Below, piece by piece: positions 18,069 to 27,648 of a stretch of DNA of 64,000 bases (the stretch's first letter is position 1; the number at the start of each line of letters is the position of its first letter). Below the pieces are notes generated by a model. It worked only from the letters and a program-made list of their open reading frames with translations, was not told where the DNA came from and searched no databases. Source of the stretch: Corynebacterium hindlerae (GTDB lineage: Bacteria > Actinomycetota > Actinomycetes > Mycobacteriales > Mycobacteriaceae); assembly GCF_014117265.1 (NCBI RefSeq), contig NZ_CP059833.1, positions 1,457,069 to 1,521,068 of the forward strand. Direction: 5' to 3'. The position numbers were made by a program, and so were the translations under genes.

Positions 18069-19590
18069 TGTTGCCCTCCTCAGGGGTGAAACCGTCTTGG
18101 GATAGACGCTCGGCTGTTTCCGCACTGTGCTGCTTCCACCAGTTCCGGAATGACTGCTTCGGTGGCACGGGAATGTCACGCTGATCAGTCCAACCACCCG
18201 CTATGCCCGGCAGCCAACTAATCTTCTTCCCCGGCAACGCCACCGCACGCCCCAGCGGTAACGCCTGCTCCAGCAGCGACATCCGCCTGCCCGAAGACAT
18301 CGCCACCGACGCCGCCTTCATCAGCAGATCCATCTGGGTCGGCACCTTGTTGTCCTGCGCTTTTACCGCCTCAGAACGCAGGTGCACCAAAATATCCGGA
18401 ATGTTGATCTTCACCGGGCACACGTCGTAACACGCACCGCACAAACTCGACGCAAACGGCAACGACGCATTCTCCGCCGACGTAATGCCGGTGAGCTGCG
18501 GAGACAAAATCGCCCCAATTGGGCCGGGGTACGTCGAACCATACGCGTGCCCGCCGGCGTGCTCGTACACCGGACACACATTCAGACACGCTGAACAGCG
18601 GATACAGCGCAGCGCGTCGCGGCCAACCTCGTCACTGAGCACCGCGGTGCGGCCATTATCCAGCAGCACAATGTGCACATTCTGCGGGCCGTCACCTGGG
18701 GTTACCCCAGTCCACATGGAGGTGTATGGGTTCATGCGCTCGCCTGTCGATGACCGTGGCAGCAACTGCAAGAACACCTCAAGATCCTCAAAGGTGGGGA
18801 TGAGTTTTTCGATGCCCATCACCGTAATCAGTGTCTCCGGAAGCGTCAGACACATCCGGCCATTGCCCTCCGACTCCACCACGCTCAAAGTCCCGGTTTC
18901 CGCCACCCCGAAGTTCGCGCCAGATACGGCAACGGTGGTCTTGAGGAACTTCTCCCGCAGATGCGTGCGGGCAGCATCCGCCAGATCGCTTGGATCCGAG
19001 GTCAACGACTCATCCGTCTCTGGCATTTCCTGCAAGAAAATATCCCGGATCTCATGCCGGTTCCGGTGGATAGCAGGCACCAAAATGTGCGACGGTTTAT
19101 CCTTGCCTAGCTGCACAATCAGCTCCGCAAGGTCCGTTTCCGTCGCGTGGATCCCCTGCGTCTCCAGGTGTGCATCCAGGCCGATCTCCTGGGTGGCCAT
19201 GGACTTAACCTTGATAACCTCCGTCGACCCAGTCTCCTGAATCAGCTCAGTGACAATCCGGTTCGCCTCCGCAGCGTCACGCGCCCAGTGCACCTTACCG
19301 CCACGAGCCGTGAAGTTACGCTCGAACTCCTCCAACAGTGCAGGTAGCTGCGCGGCCACCCGCCGTTTGATCGCCTCACCAGCGTTGCGCAGTTCCTCCC
19401 AGTCCGGCAGTTCCGCCGTTACCGCCGATCGCTTGGCACGGATGGTGTGCGTGGCGTGGTGAATGTTCGCACGCATCTGCTCGTTACGCAGCTGCTCTTT
19501 CGCTGCCTTCGGGAACGGGATATCCGCGTGCACATTTCCCTGCCCATAGGCTGGGCGGGGGCGTGGCATTCCAAGGTTCGTTGTCATCAC
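18058..19590 (-). CDS. lutB: LutB iron-sulfur subunit of the L-lactate oxidising complex
   Basis: A 510-residue protein. The N-terminal two thirds belong to the same LUD fold as LutC; the C-terminal part has two 4Fe-4S cysteine clusters, CIRCSACLNVCPVY and CGACYDVCPVKINIP. Length and order match LutB. Its ATG overlaps the lutA stop by 4 bases. It carries electrons from lactate through the LutABC complex. It lies in the middle of the lutABC operon. Confidence 0.94.
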   Translation of the reverse strand: MMTTNLGMPRPRPAYGQGNVHADIPFPKAAKEQLRNEQMRANIHHATHTIRAKRSAVTAELPDWEELRNAGEAIKRRVAAQLPALLEEFERNFTARGGKVHWARDAAEANRIVTELIQETGSTEVIKVKSMATQEIGLDAHLETQGIHATETDLAELIVQLGKDKPSHILVPAIHRNRHEIRDIFLQEMPETDESLTSDPSDLADAARTHLREKFLKTTVAVSGANFGVAETGTLSVVESEGNGRMCLTLPETLITVMGIEKLIPTFEDLEVFLQLLPRSSTGERMNPYTSMWTGVTPGDGPQNVHIVLLDNGRTAVLSDEVGRDALRCIRCSACLNVCPVYEHAGGHAYGSTYPGPIGAILSPQLTGITSAENASLPFASSLCGACYDVCPVKINIPDILVHLRSEAVKAQDNKVPTQMDLLMKAASVAMSSGRRMSLLEQALPLGRAVALPGKKISWLPGIAGGWTDQRDIPVPPKQSFRNWWKQHSAETAERLSQDGFTPEEGNNER

Positions 19591-20390
19591 TTCGCTCCTA
19601 CTGGAATAGAAAGTTGCACGTCGCCGGTGATATCCAGTGGGTTCGTGCGGGTGGCGGCCAGAATTTCGGCAAAGTGCACGGTCTGGATGTCCTCGCCTCG
19701 TTTGTGGGCCGCGCCCCCGATGTGGAGCAGGCAGGCGGCGTCACCGCCGGTGCATAGTTTCGCGCCGGAGGCAGCGATGTTGCCGAGCTTTTGTTCCACC
19801 ATGGCGCCCGAAACGTCCGAGTTCTTCAACGAGAACGTGCCGCCGAAACCGCAGCATTCATCGGAATCCGGCAGCTCACGGAAGTCAATCCCCTCGACCG
19901 TGCGTAGCAGGCTGGGCTGGCGATCGTCCAACCGCAGAAGCCGCTTGCCGTGACAAGACGGGTGGTAGGTGACGGTGTGTGGGAAGTAGGACCCAAGTTG
20001 GGACGTGGCGTTGGTGACACCGAGGACGTCGATAAGCAGCTGCGATAGCTCGTAGGTGCGTGCGGCGACGTCCTCCGCTTCCCGCGCGAGCTGTTCCTCA
20101 CCAGCGGCGCGGGCGACCATCGGTTGCTGGTGGCCGAGCGAGGCGACGCAGGAACCGGACGGGGCAACGGCGTAGTCGAAGCTTTCCGACGAAAACGCCT
20201 GCACATGATTGCGAACCACCGGGAGTGCCTCGTCCAGATATCCGCTGTTGACGTGCATTTGGGAGCAACATCCTTGGCCCGCTGGGTACACCACCTGGTG
20301 CCCGAGGCGTTCCAGGATGCGGACGGTGGCTAAGGCGACTCTCGGATACATCGCGTCAACGATGCACGTGGAAAAGAGTGCGATTTTCAA
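19587..20390 (-). CDS. lutA: LutA cysteine-rich subunit of the L-lactate oxidising complex
   Basis: A 267-residue protein with two CCG-type cysteine-rich domains: GQGCCSQMHVNSGY and, near the end, DECCGFGGTFSLKN, plus YHPSCHGKRLL. This is the LutA pattern. First gene of lutABC; it starts at 20390 and is divergent from lldP, with two LldR-like palindromes in between. Confidence 0.94.
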   Translation of the reverse strand: MKIALFSTCIVDAMYPRVALATVRILERLGHQVVYPAGQGCCSQMHVNSGYLDEALPVVRNHVQAFSSESFDYAVAPSGSCVASLGHQQPMVARAAGEEQLAREAEDVAARTYELSQLLIDVLGVTNATSQLGSYFPHTVTYHPSCHGKRLLRLDDRQPSLLRTVEGIDFRELPDSDECCGFGGTFSLKNSDVSGAMVEQKLGNIAASGAKLCTGGDAACLLHIGGAAHKRGEDIQTVHFAEILAATRTNPLDITGDVQLSIPVGAK

Positions 20391-20435
20391 TGGGTCCTCC
20401 GGGGGTGAGTGCGGTTATTTTTTCAACAACCTTTG

Positions 20436-20544
20436 TGGTCAGACCATAGTAGAACGGTGAGGTAAATCACGCAAATGGCAAAAATATTCCTGACACCACT
20501 TGACGAACGTGACCCGCAACACATATTCTCCTGTGGACTGACCA
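20436..20544. promoter_or_regulatory. LldR-type operators between lutA and lldP
   Basis: TGGTCAGACCA (20436-20446) is a perfect palindrome and fits the published C. glutamicum LldR consensus TNGTNNNACNA. TGGACTGACCA (20534-20544), inside a longer CTGTGG...CCACACAG context, differs from it at one position. One site lies close to lutA, the other close to lldP. A GntR/FCD regulator of the right kind is encoded just after lldP. Lactate would be the expected inducer. Confidence 0.7.
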
Positions 20545-20671
20545 CACAGGTTGGCTGTGAGTTGTAAGCGCGAGCGCCTTATCGACGACCATCCCCTAGT
20601 CGCTCGTTGCCCCCACTTGCCTTCTCCTGCCATCCAAAACAGCAGGTGAACGCCTATCGGAAAGGACTTTT

Positions 20672-22477
20672 ATGGACAATCTCGCTGTCCTGAGCAGCCT
20701 GGCATTGCTGCCACTGGTGCTCGTCGGTGTGCTCCTCGCCGGCCTCCATTGGTCGGCTAAACGCGCGATGCCCGTCGGGTACGTGGCTGCCGTCATCGTC
20801 GCAATGAGCGTGTGGAAAATGACGCCGATCGGCATTATCGGCGCCACCATTGAAGGCATCATCGTCGCCATCACCATGCTTTATGTGGTGTTCGGCGCCC
20901 TGCTGCTGCTCTCCACCCTCACCATCGGCGGCGCAATGACCACCATCCGCGCCGGCTTCAACGGCATCTCGGAAGACCGTCGCATCCAAGCGATCATCAT
21001 CGGCTGGCTCTTCGGCTCCTTCATCGAAGGCGTCTCCGGCTACGGCACCACCGCAGCCGTTGTGGCCCCACTGCTGCTGGCCATTGGATTCCCGGCAATG
21101 GCTGCCGTTATGGTCGGCCTCGTCGTCCAATCCACCCCGGTGAGCTTCGGCGCCGTGGGTACCCCCATCCTGGTCGGCGTCAGCGGTGGCCTCGGCGGAG
21201 ACTCCGCAGTGGCAGAACGCGCCGCGGCACTGGGACTCACCATGCCCGACTTCCTCGCCCACATCGGTTTCCACGTTGCCGCCATCCACACTATTGTTGG
21301 CATCCTCATTCCGCTGTTCATCGTCACCATGCTCACCGGATTCTTCGGACCGGAGCGCAGGTTCCGCGACGGCCTGGAAGTCTGGCCGTTCGCCATCTAC
21401 GCATCACTGGCCATGACCATTCCATACGTCCTGGTAGCCCGCTTCCTCGGACCTGAATTCCCAGCACTGTTCGGTGGCATCTTCGGCATGACACTGGTCA
21501 TGTACACCACCAAGCGCGGTTTCCTCGTCCCCAAAACCACCTTCCGCTTTGGTCCCCGCTCCGGCTGGGAAGCACACTGGATGGGAACCATCGAACCAGC
21601 AGAAGTATCCGAAGAAGCGCCACGCATCACCCGCGCCCGCGCCTGGGCCCCCTACATCCTGATGGCAACGTTGCTGGTAGCGTCCCGCGTCATCGGGCCT
21701 CTGAAGGAATGGCTGGTCGGCCTAGCCATCCCATTCAAGGACATCCTCGGTACCGGCATCTCCACCTCCATCCAGCCGTTCTATCTCCCAGGCTTCGTCC
21801 TCATCCTCACCTCCGTGGTGGCCTTCTACCTGCAAGGAATGAACAAAGCCCAGATCAAGGAAGCGTTCTCCCTGTCCGGCAAGCAGATCGCCGGCACCGC
21901 AGCCTCCCTGATGTTCGCCGTCCCACTCGTGCGCGTGCTCATCCAATCCGGCCCATCGCTCAACGAATCCGGCCTCGCCTCCATGCCAGTGACCATGGCG
22001 CAAGCAGCAGCCGCCATCTCCGGCATGTCCTGGCCAGCGATCGCCCCGTGGATCGGTGCGCTCGGAGCCTTCATTGCAGGATCCAACACCGTCTCCAACC
22101 TGACGTTCTCCCAGTTCCAGTTCTCAACCGGCGTCGCCATCGGCCTCGACCGCCCAGAACTGATCGTGGCAGCGCAAGCCGTTGGTGGCGCGGGTGGAAA
22201 CCCCATCGCGATCCACAACATTGTCGCAGCCTCCGCCACGGTCGGCCTGCTCGGACGCGAAGGTGCACTGCTCCGTCAAACCATCTGGGTTACCATTTAC
22301 TACTGCCTGGCAGGTGGCGCAATTGCCTGCCTCTTCGTCACAGGCTGGGGCCTCAACCTGGGCACCATCATGGCCACACTTATCGTCATTGGGCTCATGA
22401 TCGTTGCCAGAAAGCTCTGGCACGCTCCAGCTCGACAACCACAAGAGCAGCCGGAAAAGGTTCCAGTTTCGCCTTAA
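20672..22477 (+). CDS. lldP: L-lactate permease
   Basis: A 601-residue, highly hydrophobic protein of the LctP family, with many membrane segments and the family blocks [39 protein letters not shown] and [14 protein letters not shown]. It imports lactate by proton symport. An AAAGGA ribosome site is present. It is divergent from lutABC and followed by its probable regulator lldR, so uptake, oxidation and control are grouped. Confidence 0.95.
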   Translation: MDNLAVLSSLALLPLVLVGVLLAGLHWSAKRAMPVGYVAAVIVAMSVWKMTPIGIIGATIEGIIVAITMLYVVFGALLLLSTLTIGGAMTTIRAGFNGISEDRRIQAIIIGWLFGSFIEGVSGYGTTAAVVAPLLLAIGFPAMAAVMVGLVVQSTPVSFGAVGTPILVGVSGGLGGDSAVAERAAALGLTMPDFLAHIGFHVAAIHTIVGILIPLFIVTMLTGFFGPERRFRDGLEVWPFAIYASLAMTIPYVLVARFLGPEFPALFGGIFGMTLVMYTTKRGFLVPKTTFRFGPRSGWEAHWMGTIEPAEVSEEAPRITRARAWAPYILMATLLVASRVIGPLKEWLVGLAIPFKDILGTGISTSIQPFYLPGFVLILTSVVAFYLQGMNKAQIKEAFSLSGKQIAGTAASLMFAVPLVRVLIQSGPSLNESGLASMPVTMAQAAAAISGMSWPAIAPWIGALGAFIAGSNTVSNLTFSQFQFSTGVAIGLDRPELIVAAQAVGGAGGNPIAIHNIVAASATVGLLGREGALLRQTIWVTIYYCLAGGAIACLFVTGWGLNLGTIMATLIVIGLMIVARKLWHAPARQPQEQPEKVPVSP

Positions 22478-22479
22478 CT

Positions 22480-22517
22480 AAATGTGCAGTAGTTATAGAA
22501 TGAACTGCTGCACATTT
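22480..22517 (+). terminator. Hairpin after lldP
   Basis: AAATGTGCAGTAGTT (22480-22494) pairs with AACTGCTGCACATTT (22503-22517) around an 8-base loop, a nearly perfect 15-bp stem. It starts 3 bases after the lldP stop and ends 21 bases before lldR. No U run follows, so it may only reduce read-through into lldR. Confidence 0.6.
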
Positions 22518-22537
22518 CCCATGTTAAGGAGCTTCAT

Positions 22538-23254
22538 ATGTCGCCGGTCCAGCCCCGGGTCTACACCGTCATTCTCGAATGGTTGGAAGAAAAACTCCGC
22601 TCCGGCGACATCAGCATCGGCGACAAACTCCCCGCCGAGCGCCAGCTCGCGGAAGACTTTGGGATCTCCCGGGCGTCGGTACGCGAGGCAATCCGCGTCC
22701 TCGACGCCATGGGCCTCGTCCGATCAGGCACCGGCTCCGGCCCCAACGCGGGCGCCCTCGTCATCTCCGAGCCTTCCTCCGCGCTGGCCTGGGCCCTGCG
22801 CATGCACGTGGCGACCCGCTCGCTACCGGTCAAAGACATCGTCCACACCCGTGTCCTCCTCGAATCCCAAGCAGCACTCGAAGCCGCACACGGCCCAGAA
22901 ACCCCAGAACGCGCCCACACCCTCGCAGAAGCCCGTCAGCTCCTCGACCTCATGGACGACCCCGACCTACCAAGCGACACCTTCCACGAACACGACGCCC
23001 ACTTCCACATCCTGCTCACCTCCCTAGCAGGAAACATCGTCGTAGAAACCATCATGGACTCGCTACGCCAAGCAACCATCGGATACGTCGCAGAAATGGT
23101 CGCACACCTGCCCAGCTGGGCCGACACTCGCGACCAACTACAAATCCAACACCGCGACATCCTCGCAGCAGTCGAAGACCGCGACGGAGAACGTGCCAGC
23201 GAAGCACTCCGCCACCACATCGAATGGTTCTATAGCCTGCGGCGGGAGTTGTAG
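22538..23254 (+). CDS. lldR: GntR-family (FCD) regulator, LldR-like
   Basis: A 238-residue protein. The N-terminal winged helix (about 8-75; GDKLPAERQLAEDFGISR) is followed by an FCD ligand domain with metal-type histidines (FHEHDAHFH, and HRDI and HHIEW near the end). AAGGAG precedes the ATG. Position after lldP and the matching palindromes before lutA and lldP argue for lactate-responsive repression of both units, as for LldR in C. glutamicum. Confidence 0.88.
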   Translation: MSPVQPRVYTVILEWLEEKLRSGDISIGDKLPAERQLAEDFGISRASVREAIRVLDAMGLVRSGTGSGPNAGALVISEPSSALAWALRMHVATRSLPVKDIVHTRVLLESQAALEAAHGPETPERAHTLAEARQLLDLMDDPDLPSDTFHEHDAHFHILLTSLAGNIVVETIMDSLRQATIGYVAEMVAHLPSWADTRDQLQIQHRDILAAVEDRDGERASEALRHHIEWFYSLRREL

Positions 23255-23288
23255 GGGCGGGGTTTTGCGATGCCCCCAAGATTAGGGG

Positions 23289-23381
23289 CAGTGTTCGCGT
23301 TCTCCCCGACATTACTCTCCCGAAGTTCGGGCTGGTGAGAGCATTTTCAGACCAACCTCGGGGGCGTAATGTCGGGGTCAA
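23289..23381. repeat. 93-bp structured repeat, copy 1
   Basis: This copy matches 23485-23577 at 90 of 93 positions. It contains an outer inverted pair, CCCCGACATTAC (23304-23315) with GTAATGTCGGGG (23366-23377), and an inner CCCGAAGTTCGGG palindrome, so it could form a long cruciform or RNA hairpin. No coding sequence is seen here. Further similarity (CCTCG.GTTTGCTGGG) follows each copy, so the repeated unit is probably longer, with a period of 196 bases. Confidence 0.85.
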
Positions 23382-23484
23382 GTGCGCTGAGCACACAGCC
23401 TCGAGTTTGCTGGGGCACGTGTGAGGTTGAAGCGTCACGAGGGATTTACGTGACTATTGCGCTCGCACATATCGGTAGAAGAGT

Positions 23485-23577
23485 CAGTGTTCGCGTTCTC
23501 CCCGACATTACCCTCCCGAAGTTCGGGCTGGTGAGAGCATTTTTAGACCAACCTCGGGGGCGTAATGTCGGGGCCAA
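23485..23577. repeat. 93-bp structured repeat, copy 2
   Basis: The second copy of the structured repeat, 196 bases after the first. It keeps both arms of the outer inverted pair and the inner palindrome. It lies between the end of lldR and the convergent end of the MFS transporter gene. Together the two copies fill most of the 380-base gap. Confidence 0.85.
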
Positions 23578-23637
23578 CGCTCCAACCCACCAACCTCGGG
23601 TTTGCTGGGCCCATCAAGCCAACGCGAACCCCGCTTT

Positions 23638-24954
23638 CTAGTGCAGGCTTTTTCCTTCGATACCTTTCGGCACCATGAGCACAGCTATGAGGGATAGCAG
23701 GGAGATGAAGGCGATGTAACCGCCAATTGCCAGGGATGATCCGGTTTTGTTGAGCAGCATTTGCGCGATCATCGGGGCGAAGGCACCGCCGAAGATGGAG
23801 CCGATGGCGTAGGAGATTGATACGCCGGACAGTCGGATTCGGGCTGGGAACATCTCGGCGTAGAGTGCGGATTGTGGCCCGTAGGTTGCACCCAGTAGGA
23901 GGCCGAGGATGAGGGCGGCGACACCGAAGAGGTAGATGTTGCGGGTGTCGATGAGCAGCCACATGGGGATGGCGTACACAATCATGGCGACGTAGGCCCA
24001 GGCAAAGGTGCGGACTTTGCCGAATTGATCGCCCCAGAGTCCGGACCAGATGGTGCCGATGAGCCAGGTGACGGATCCCAGCAGTGATACGAGGAGAACT
24101 TGGGATTTTGGTAGTCCGAGGACTTTGGTGCCGTAGGAGTTGAAGAACGCGATGGCGAGGTATCCGGCAGCGTTGCAGCCTGCGAAGATGAAGGCCGCGA
24201 TGAATACGTCTTTGGTGTGGTTCTTGAACAGCACTCCCACTGGGGCGCTGGATTCCTTTTGCAGCTGCTGAAGTTCAGCGAAAACTGGGGACTCCTCGAC
24301 CATTTTGCGGATGAAGTAGCCGACTGCAATCAGGACGAGTGAGGAGAGGAACGGAATGCGCCAGCCCCAGGCGTTGAATTGTTCGTCGGTGGTGAGTCGG
24401 GTGAGAGCCAGCATGAACACGGTGGCAAGGAACATACCTGCTGGCACGCCGATTTGCGGGTAGGAACCGAAGTAGGAGCGACGATTGACCGGCGCGTGTT
24501 CCACGGCGAGCAGCGCGGCGCCGCCCCATTCGCCGCCTGCAGAAAGGCCCTGAATAATGCGGAGCAGCACGAGGATGAGCGGAGCTGCGATGCCGATGGT
24601 GGCGTAGTTCGGGAGCAGGCCCATTGCGACGGTTGCCCCACCCATACCGAATAGTGTCAAGACCAGCACTAGTTTACGACCAAAGCGGTCTCCGAGGTGA
24701 CCGGCGATGATGGCGCCGAGTGGGCGGAAGAGGAAGGAAATTCCAATCGATGCCCAGGACACAATTTGTGCCAGTGCTGGGGAGGAGTTCGATGCCGGGT
24801 TGAAGTATTGGGCAGCGAACACCAGGCCAGCTGCCTGCGCGTAGATGAAGAAGTCGAACCATTCGATGGTGGTGCCGACCATCGAGCCTGCGAGCACACG
24901 GCGGTGTTCCGTGGTTAATGGGGCAGGCGTCGTTTCCGTGGTTGCAGTGGTCAT
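23638..24954 (-). CDS. MFS transporter of the metabolite:H+ symporter type, probable phenylacetate importer
   Basis: A 438-residue, 12-helix MFS protein with family marks WFDFFIYAQAAGLVFAAQYF, the loop motif GHLGDRFGRKLVL and GEWGGAALLAVEHAP, typical of the MHS/ShiA-like group. It begins 11 bases after the paaK stop on the same strand and so is almost certainly cotranscribed with paaK. Phenylacetate uptake is inferred from that position, not from sequence. Confidence 0.85.
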   Translation of the reverse strand: MTTATTETTPAPLTTEHRRVLAGSMVGTTIEWFDFFIYAQAAGLVFAAQYFNPASNSSPALAQIVSWASIGISFLFRPLGAIIAGHLGDRFGRKLVLVLTLFGMGGATVAMGLLPNYATIGIAAPLILVLLRIIQGLSAGGEWGGAALLAVEHAPVNRRSYFGSYPQIGVPAGMFLATVFMLALTRLTTDEQFNAWGWRIPFLSSLVLIAVGYFIRKMVEESPVFAELQQLQKESSAPVGVLFKNHTKDVFIAAFIFAGCNAAGYLAIAFFNSYGTKVLGLPKSQVLLVSLLGSVTWLIGTIWSGLWGDQFGKVRTFAWAYVAMIVYAIPMWLLIDTRNIYLFGVAALILGLLLGATYGPQSALYAEMFPARIRLSGVSISYAIGSIFGGAFAPMIAQMLLNKTGSSLAIGGYIAFISLLSLIAVLMVPKGIEGKSLH

Positions 24955-24965
24955 GGGAGGCTCTC

Positions 24966-26291
24966 TTAGCTCTTAGGCCGGTTATCAACAAGGCGCTTGG
25001 CCTTGCCTTCACCGGTGTCAACGTGATCGCGAACCTCAACGCCAACGGTGATGCCGATGCGGTTTTTGATCTGTTTCTGCAGGTGGTGTCCTGCATTGTC
25101 GCGCTCGCTCTGGGAGAAATCTGGGTGGCCTTCCACCAGGATCGTCAGGGTGTCCATGCGCCCCTTACGGTCGAGCACACACTGGTATTTGGTTTTCAGT
25201 GCAGCTTCTTCGACGATCAGTTCCTCAAACTGCGATGGGAAGCAGTTCACCCCGCGCAGGATGATCATGTCGTCGTTACGCGCGCTGATGCGTTCGAGTC
25301 GTCGCATGGAGCGTGCGGTGCCGGGAAGCAGGCGGGTGAGGTCGTGGGTGCGGTAGCGGATGACCGGGAACGCTTCCTTTGTGAGCGGGGTGATGACAAG
25401 TTCGCCGAACTCCCCGTCGGGAACTGGCTGCAAGGTTTCCGGATCCACGATCTCTGGGTAGAAGTGGTCTTCCCAGATGGTGAGGCCATCCTTGGTCTCG
25501 ACACACTCCTGCGCGACGCCTGGGCCCATGACTTCGGAGAGCCCGTAGATGTCTGTGGCATCGATTCCGAGGGCTTGTTCCAGCTCACCGCGCATGCCTT
25601 CGGTCCAAGGCTCGGCGCCGAAAATTCCGGTGCGCAGCGAGGTTTCTGCCGGGTCCATGCCTTCCTCACGCATGCGGTCAACCACATTGAGCATGTAGGA
25701 CGGGGTGGCCAGGATAGCGTCCGGTTTGAAATCGCGGATGATCTGCACCTGGCGTTCGGTCATGCCGCCGGAGGTAGGGATGGCGGTAGCGCCAAGCTTC
25801 TCGACGCCGTAGTGCGCACCCAAACCGCCCGTGAAAAGCCCGTACCCGAAGGCCACCTGGACCTTGTCCCCTGGCCGAACGCCTCCTGCACGCAGGGATC
25901 GAGCCACCAAGTCGGCCCAAATTTCGATGTCATTGCGCGTGTATCCCACGACGGTCGGCAGGCCCGTGGTGCCGGACGATGCGTGGATGCGGGCGATCTG
26001 GTGATCCCCCACCGCAAACATTCCGAAGGGGTATTCGGCGCGCAGGTCCTTTTTCTCAGTGAAGGGGAACTTAGCCAAGTCGGACAGCTCTTTGAAGTCG
26101 TCCGGGTGCACGCCCATTTCGTCGAACACGCGGCGGTAGTGCGGAACGTTGAAGTAGGCGTGACGGATAGTGTTCTTCGCACGGGCGGTTTGCAGTGCGG
26201 TGATCTCATCGCGGGAGGCAAATTCGATCCCTGTTTCAGGACCGTGATGAGTGGACATGATGTCGTATACAGAAGTCACGTGTGAATCCAA
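24966..26291 (-). CDS. paaK: Phenylacetate-CoA ligase
   Basis: A 441-residue adenylate-forming enzyme with the ATP loop SSGTTGLPTVVGYT (105-118), YGLSEVMGPGV and VIRYRTHDLT. It activates phenylacetate to phenylacetyl-CoA, the first step of the pathway. The longest frame uses TTG at 26291; GTG at 26279 and ATG at 26258 (MSTHHGPETG) are possible starts. The PaaR-type operator lies 23 bases before the TTG. The transporter gene follows. Confidence 0.95.
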   Translation of the reverse strand: MDSHVTSVYDIMSTHHGPETGIEFASRDEITALQTARAKNTIRHAYFNVPHYRRVFDEMGVHPDDFKELSDLAKFPFTEKKDLRAEYPFGMFAVGDHQIARIHASSGTTGLPTVVGYTRNDIEIWADLVARSLRAGGVRPGDKVQVAFGYGLFTGGLGAHYGVEKLGATAIPTSGGMTERQVQIIRDFKPDAILATPSYMLNVVDRMREEGMDPAETSLRTGIFGAEPWTEGMRGELEQALGIDATDIYGLSEVMGPGVAQECVETKDGLTIWEDHFYPEIVDPETLQPVPDGEFGELVITPLTKEAFPVIRYRTHDLTRLLPGTARSMRRLERISARNDDMIILRGVNCFPSQFEELIVEEAALKTKYQCVLDRKGRMDTLTILVEGHPDFSQSERDNAGHHLQKQIKNRIGITVGVEVRDHVDTGEGKAKRLVDNRPKS

Positions 26292-26313
26292 CTTTCTTAT
26301 CGAACCGGACTTT

Positions 26314-26330
26314 ACTGACCGATCGTTCAG
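26314..26330. promoter_or_regulatory. TetR (PaaR)-type operator before paaK
   Basis: ACTGACCGATCGTTCAG is a near-perfect palindrome of the same type as those before the regulator, paaA and paaZ. Position just upstream of paaK fits repression of the paaK-transporter unit. A separate palindrome, GTGTGACTCACAC, lies at 26336-26348; its regulator is unknown. Confidence 0.75.
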
Positions 26331-26422
26331 CTAATGTGTGACTCACACTACAACAAAGCAGGTGACCTACGCCACCTTTTTTGCAAAACTTTGCCGGATT
26401 TTTGTTAGTGATGTTTCAGGCG

Positions 26423-27025
26423 CTAAAGCTGCAAACCTAAGAACGCCATCGTTTCCACGATGTCGGCAACCTCATCTTGATCCAAGGCACCCTCAGGCGA
26501 GTACCACTCAACCAGCGAATTAATCATGCCAAACAACAAGCGTCCAGCCACATTGGGCGCCACATCCGGATCGAGCGCCCCCTCCTCCTGCGCAGCGGAA
26601 ACGAGGCCGACCAGATAGTTGGTAAATTCACGCCGTCGTGCCAACGCCTCCAATTCCACCTCGGAGTTGCCCCGCAACCGGAGCAGCAGCGTGACATATT
26701 CCGGCTCCCGGCACAGCGCCAGCGTGGTGCCACGCACCAACAGCCGAAGCCTCTCCAGTGCCGGACCTGGCAGTTCTTCTACCTCCGCGACCAGGTCATC
26801 AAGCAGGCTGAGCGCCCGGTCGGTGGCATACTTCAACAATTCTTCCTTCGAGGAAATGTGATGATAGATCGCAGACTTGGAGAGGCCGAGGACCTTGGCC
26901 AGGTCGCCCATACTGGTTGCTTCGTAGCCACGCGCATTGAATTCCTGCACCGCAATACGCATAACATCATCGCGACTATAACCGGGCCGACCTTGCTTTA
27001 CTTGACGCCGTACTTGACTTCCCAC
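26423..27025 (-). CDS. paaR: TetR-family regulator, probable phenylacetate repressor PaaR
   Basis: A TetR protein of about 200 residues; the HTH is in the form TSMGDLAKVLGLSKSAIYHHI, followed by a helical ligand domain. The frame is open to a GTG at 27082, but that start would place the operator at 27046-27061 inside the gene, so the GTG at 27025 (VGSQVRRQVKQGRPGY) is preferred. It is divergent from the thioesterase gene. A TetR-type PaaR controls paa genes in C. glutamicum strains that have them. The ligand is presumably phenylacetyl-CoA. Confidence 0.82.
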   Translation of the reverse strand: MGSQVRRQVKQGRPGYSRDDVMRIAVQEFNARGYEATSMGDLAKVLGLSKSAIYHHISSKEELLKYATDRALSLLDDLVAEVEELPGPALERLRLLVRGTTLALCREPEYVTLLLRLRGNSEVELEALARRREFTNYLVGLVSAAQEEGALDPDVAPNVAGRLLFGMINSLVEWYSPEGALDQDEVADIVETMAFLGLQL

Positions 27026-27045
27026 AACCGTCAACGATACCCATT

Positions 27046-27061
27046 CCGAACGATCGTTCAG
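27046..27061. promoter_or_regulatory. TetR (PaaR)-type operator between paaR and the thioesterase gene
   Basis: CCGAACGATCGTTCAG has the same GAACGATCGTTC core as the other sites. It lies in the short space between the divergent regulator and paaI genes, so it would give self-control of paaR and control of paaI. Confidence 0.72.
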
Positions 27062-27104
27062 AAACTTGGTGACGCGCACCACATTTTGTGCTTAGCTGGT
27101 GGCC

Positions 27105-27551
27105 ATGAATCATCCAATCCTTGCCCCCGGAGTTGCGACGGGCCCCGAATTTGAGCATGTTCGAACGATGTTCGCTGACGATCCGGCCACCACCGATCTT
27201 GGCGCGGCCATCACACATCTAGCGGTCGGCGAATGCGATGGACACTTCACAGTCCAGCACAAACACTGCAACGGCCATGGCACTGTCCAAGGCGGCATTC
27301 TCTTCACTTTCGCCGATTCCCTGTTCGCTGGCGCCTGCAATGCCGCAGGTGAGACTGCTGTGGCGACCCACAATTCAATCCACTACATCGCCCCCGCCTT
27401 TGAAGGGCAGCGCATCGACGGCCATGCCCGTACCGTGCAGTCGTGGGGTCGCAATGGCTTCGTGGATGTCACACTCACCTGCGAGGGGAAGCCGGTCGCG
27501 GAATTTCGAGGGACATTCCGGGTGTTACCGGGCCGGCCAGAGAAGCGATAA
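27105..27551 (+). CDS. paaI: Hotdog-fold acyl-CoA thioesterase, PaaI type
   Basis: A 148-residue hotdog protein with HGTVQGGILFTFADSLF, the PaaI active region with its acidic residue, and THNSIHYIAPAFEGQ. PaaI-type enzymes release CoA from dead-end hydroxyphenylacetyl-CoA esters in the pathway. A GTG two codons earlier (27099) is an alternative start. The PaaR-type operator is just upstream, and paaA follows after about 100 bases with its own promoter. Confidence 0.85.
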   Translation: MNHPILAPGVATGPEFEHVRTMFADDPATTDLGAAITHLAVGECDGHFTVQHKHCNGHGTVQGGILFTFADSLFAGACNAAGETAVATHNSIHYIAPAFEGQRIDGHARTVQSWGRNGFVDVTLTCEGKPVAEFRGTFRVLPGRPEKR

Positions 27552-27585
27552 CCCACAATTCCAGTAACCCCGATCACATTTCTAC

Positions 27586-27630
27586 TTGATCCAAGTCACA
27601 TCTCCCCATATACTGACCGAACGATCAGTA
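27586..27630 (+). promoter_or_regulatory. paaA promoter with overlapping PaaR-type operator
   Basis: TTGATC (27586-27591) and TATACT (27609-27614) are 17 bases apart, a good -35/-10 pair. The operator TACTGACCGAACGATCAGTA (27611-27630) overlaps the -10 box, which is ideal for repression. The paaA ATG follows 19 bases later, with GAGGAG as ribosome site. Confidence 0.78.
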
Positions 27631-27648
27631 ATTAACTGAGGAGATGCC

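Noticed and set aside
23289..23577. CRISPR array
   Set aside because: There are only two units, 93 bp long with internal hairpins and about 100 bp between them; there are no short regular spacers and no cas genes in the window.
24918..26285. Long plus-strand frame of 455 codons opposite paaK
   Set aside because: It mirrors the paaK codons on the other strand and has no recognisable domain.
26336..26348. GTGTGACTCACAC palindrome as a GlxR/CRP site
   Set aside because: The half-sites are too close together for the GlxR consensus TGTGA-N6-TCACA, so I do not call it a GlxR site.
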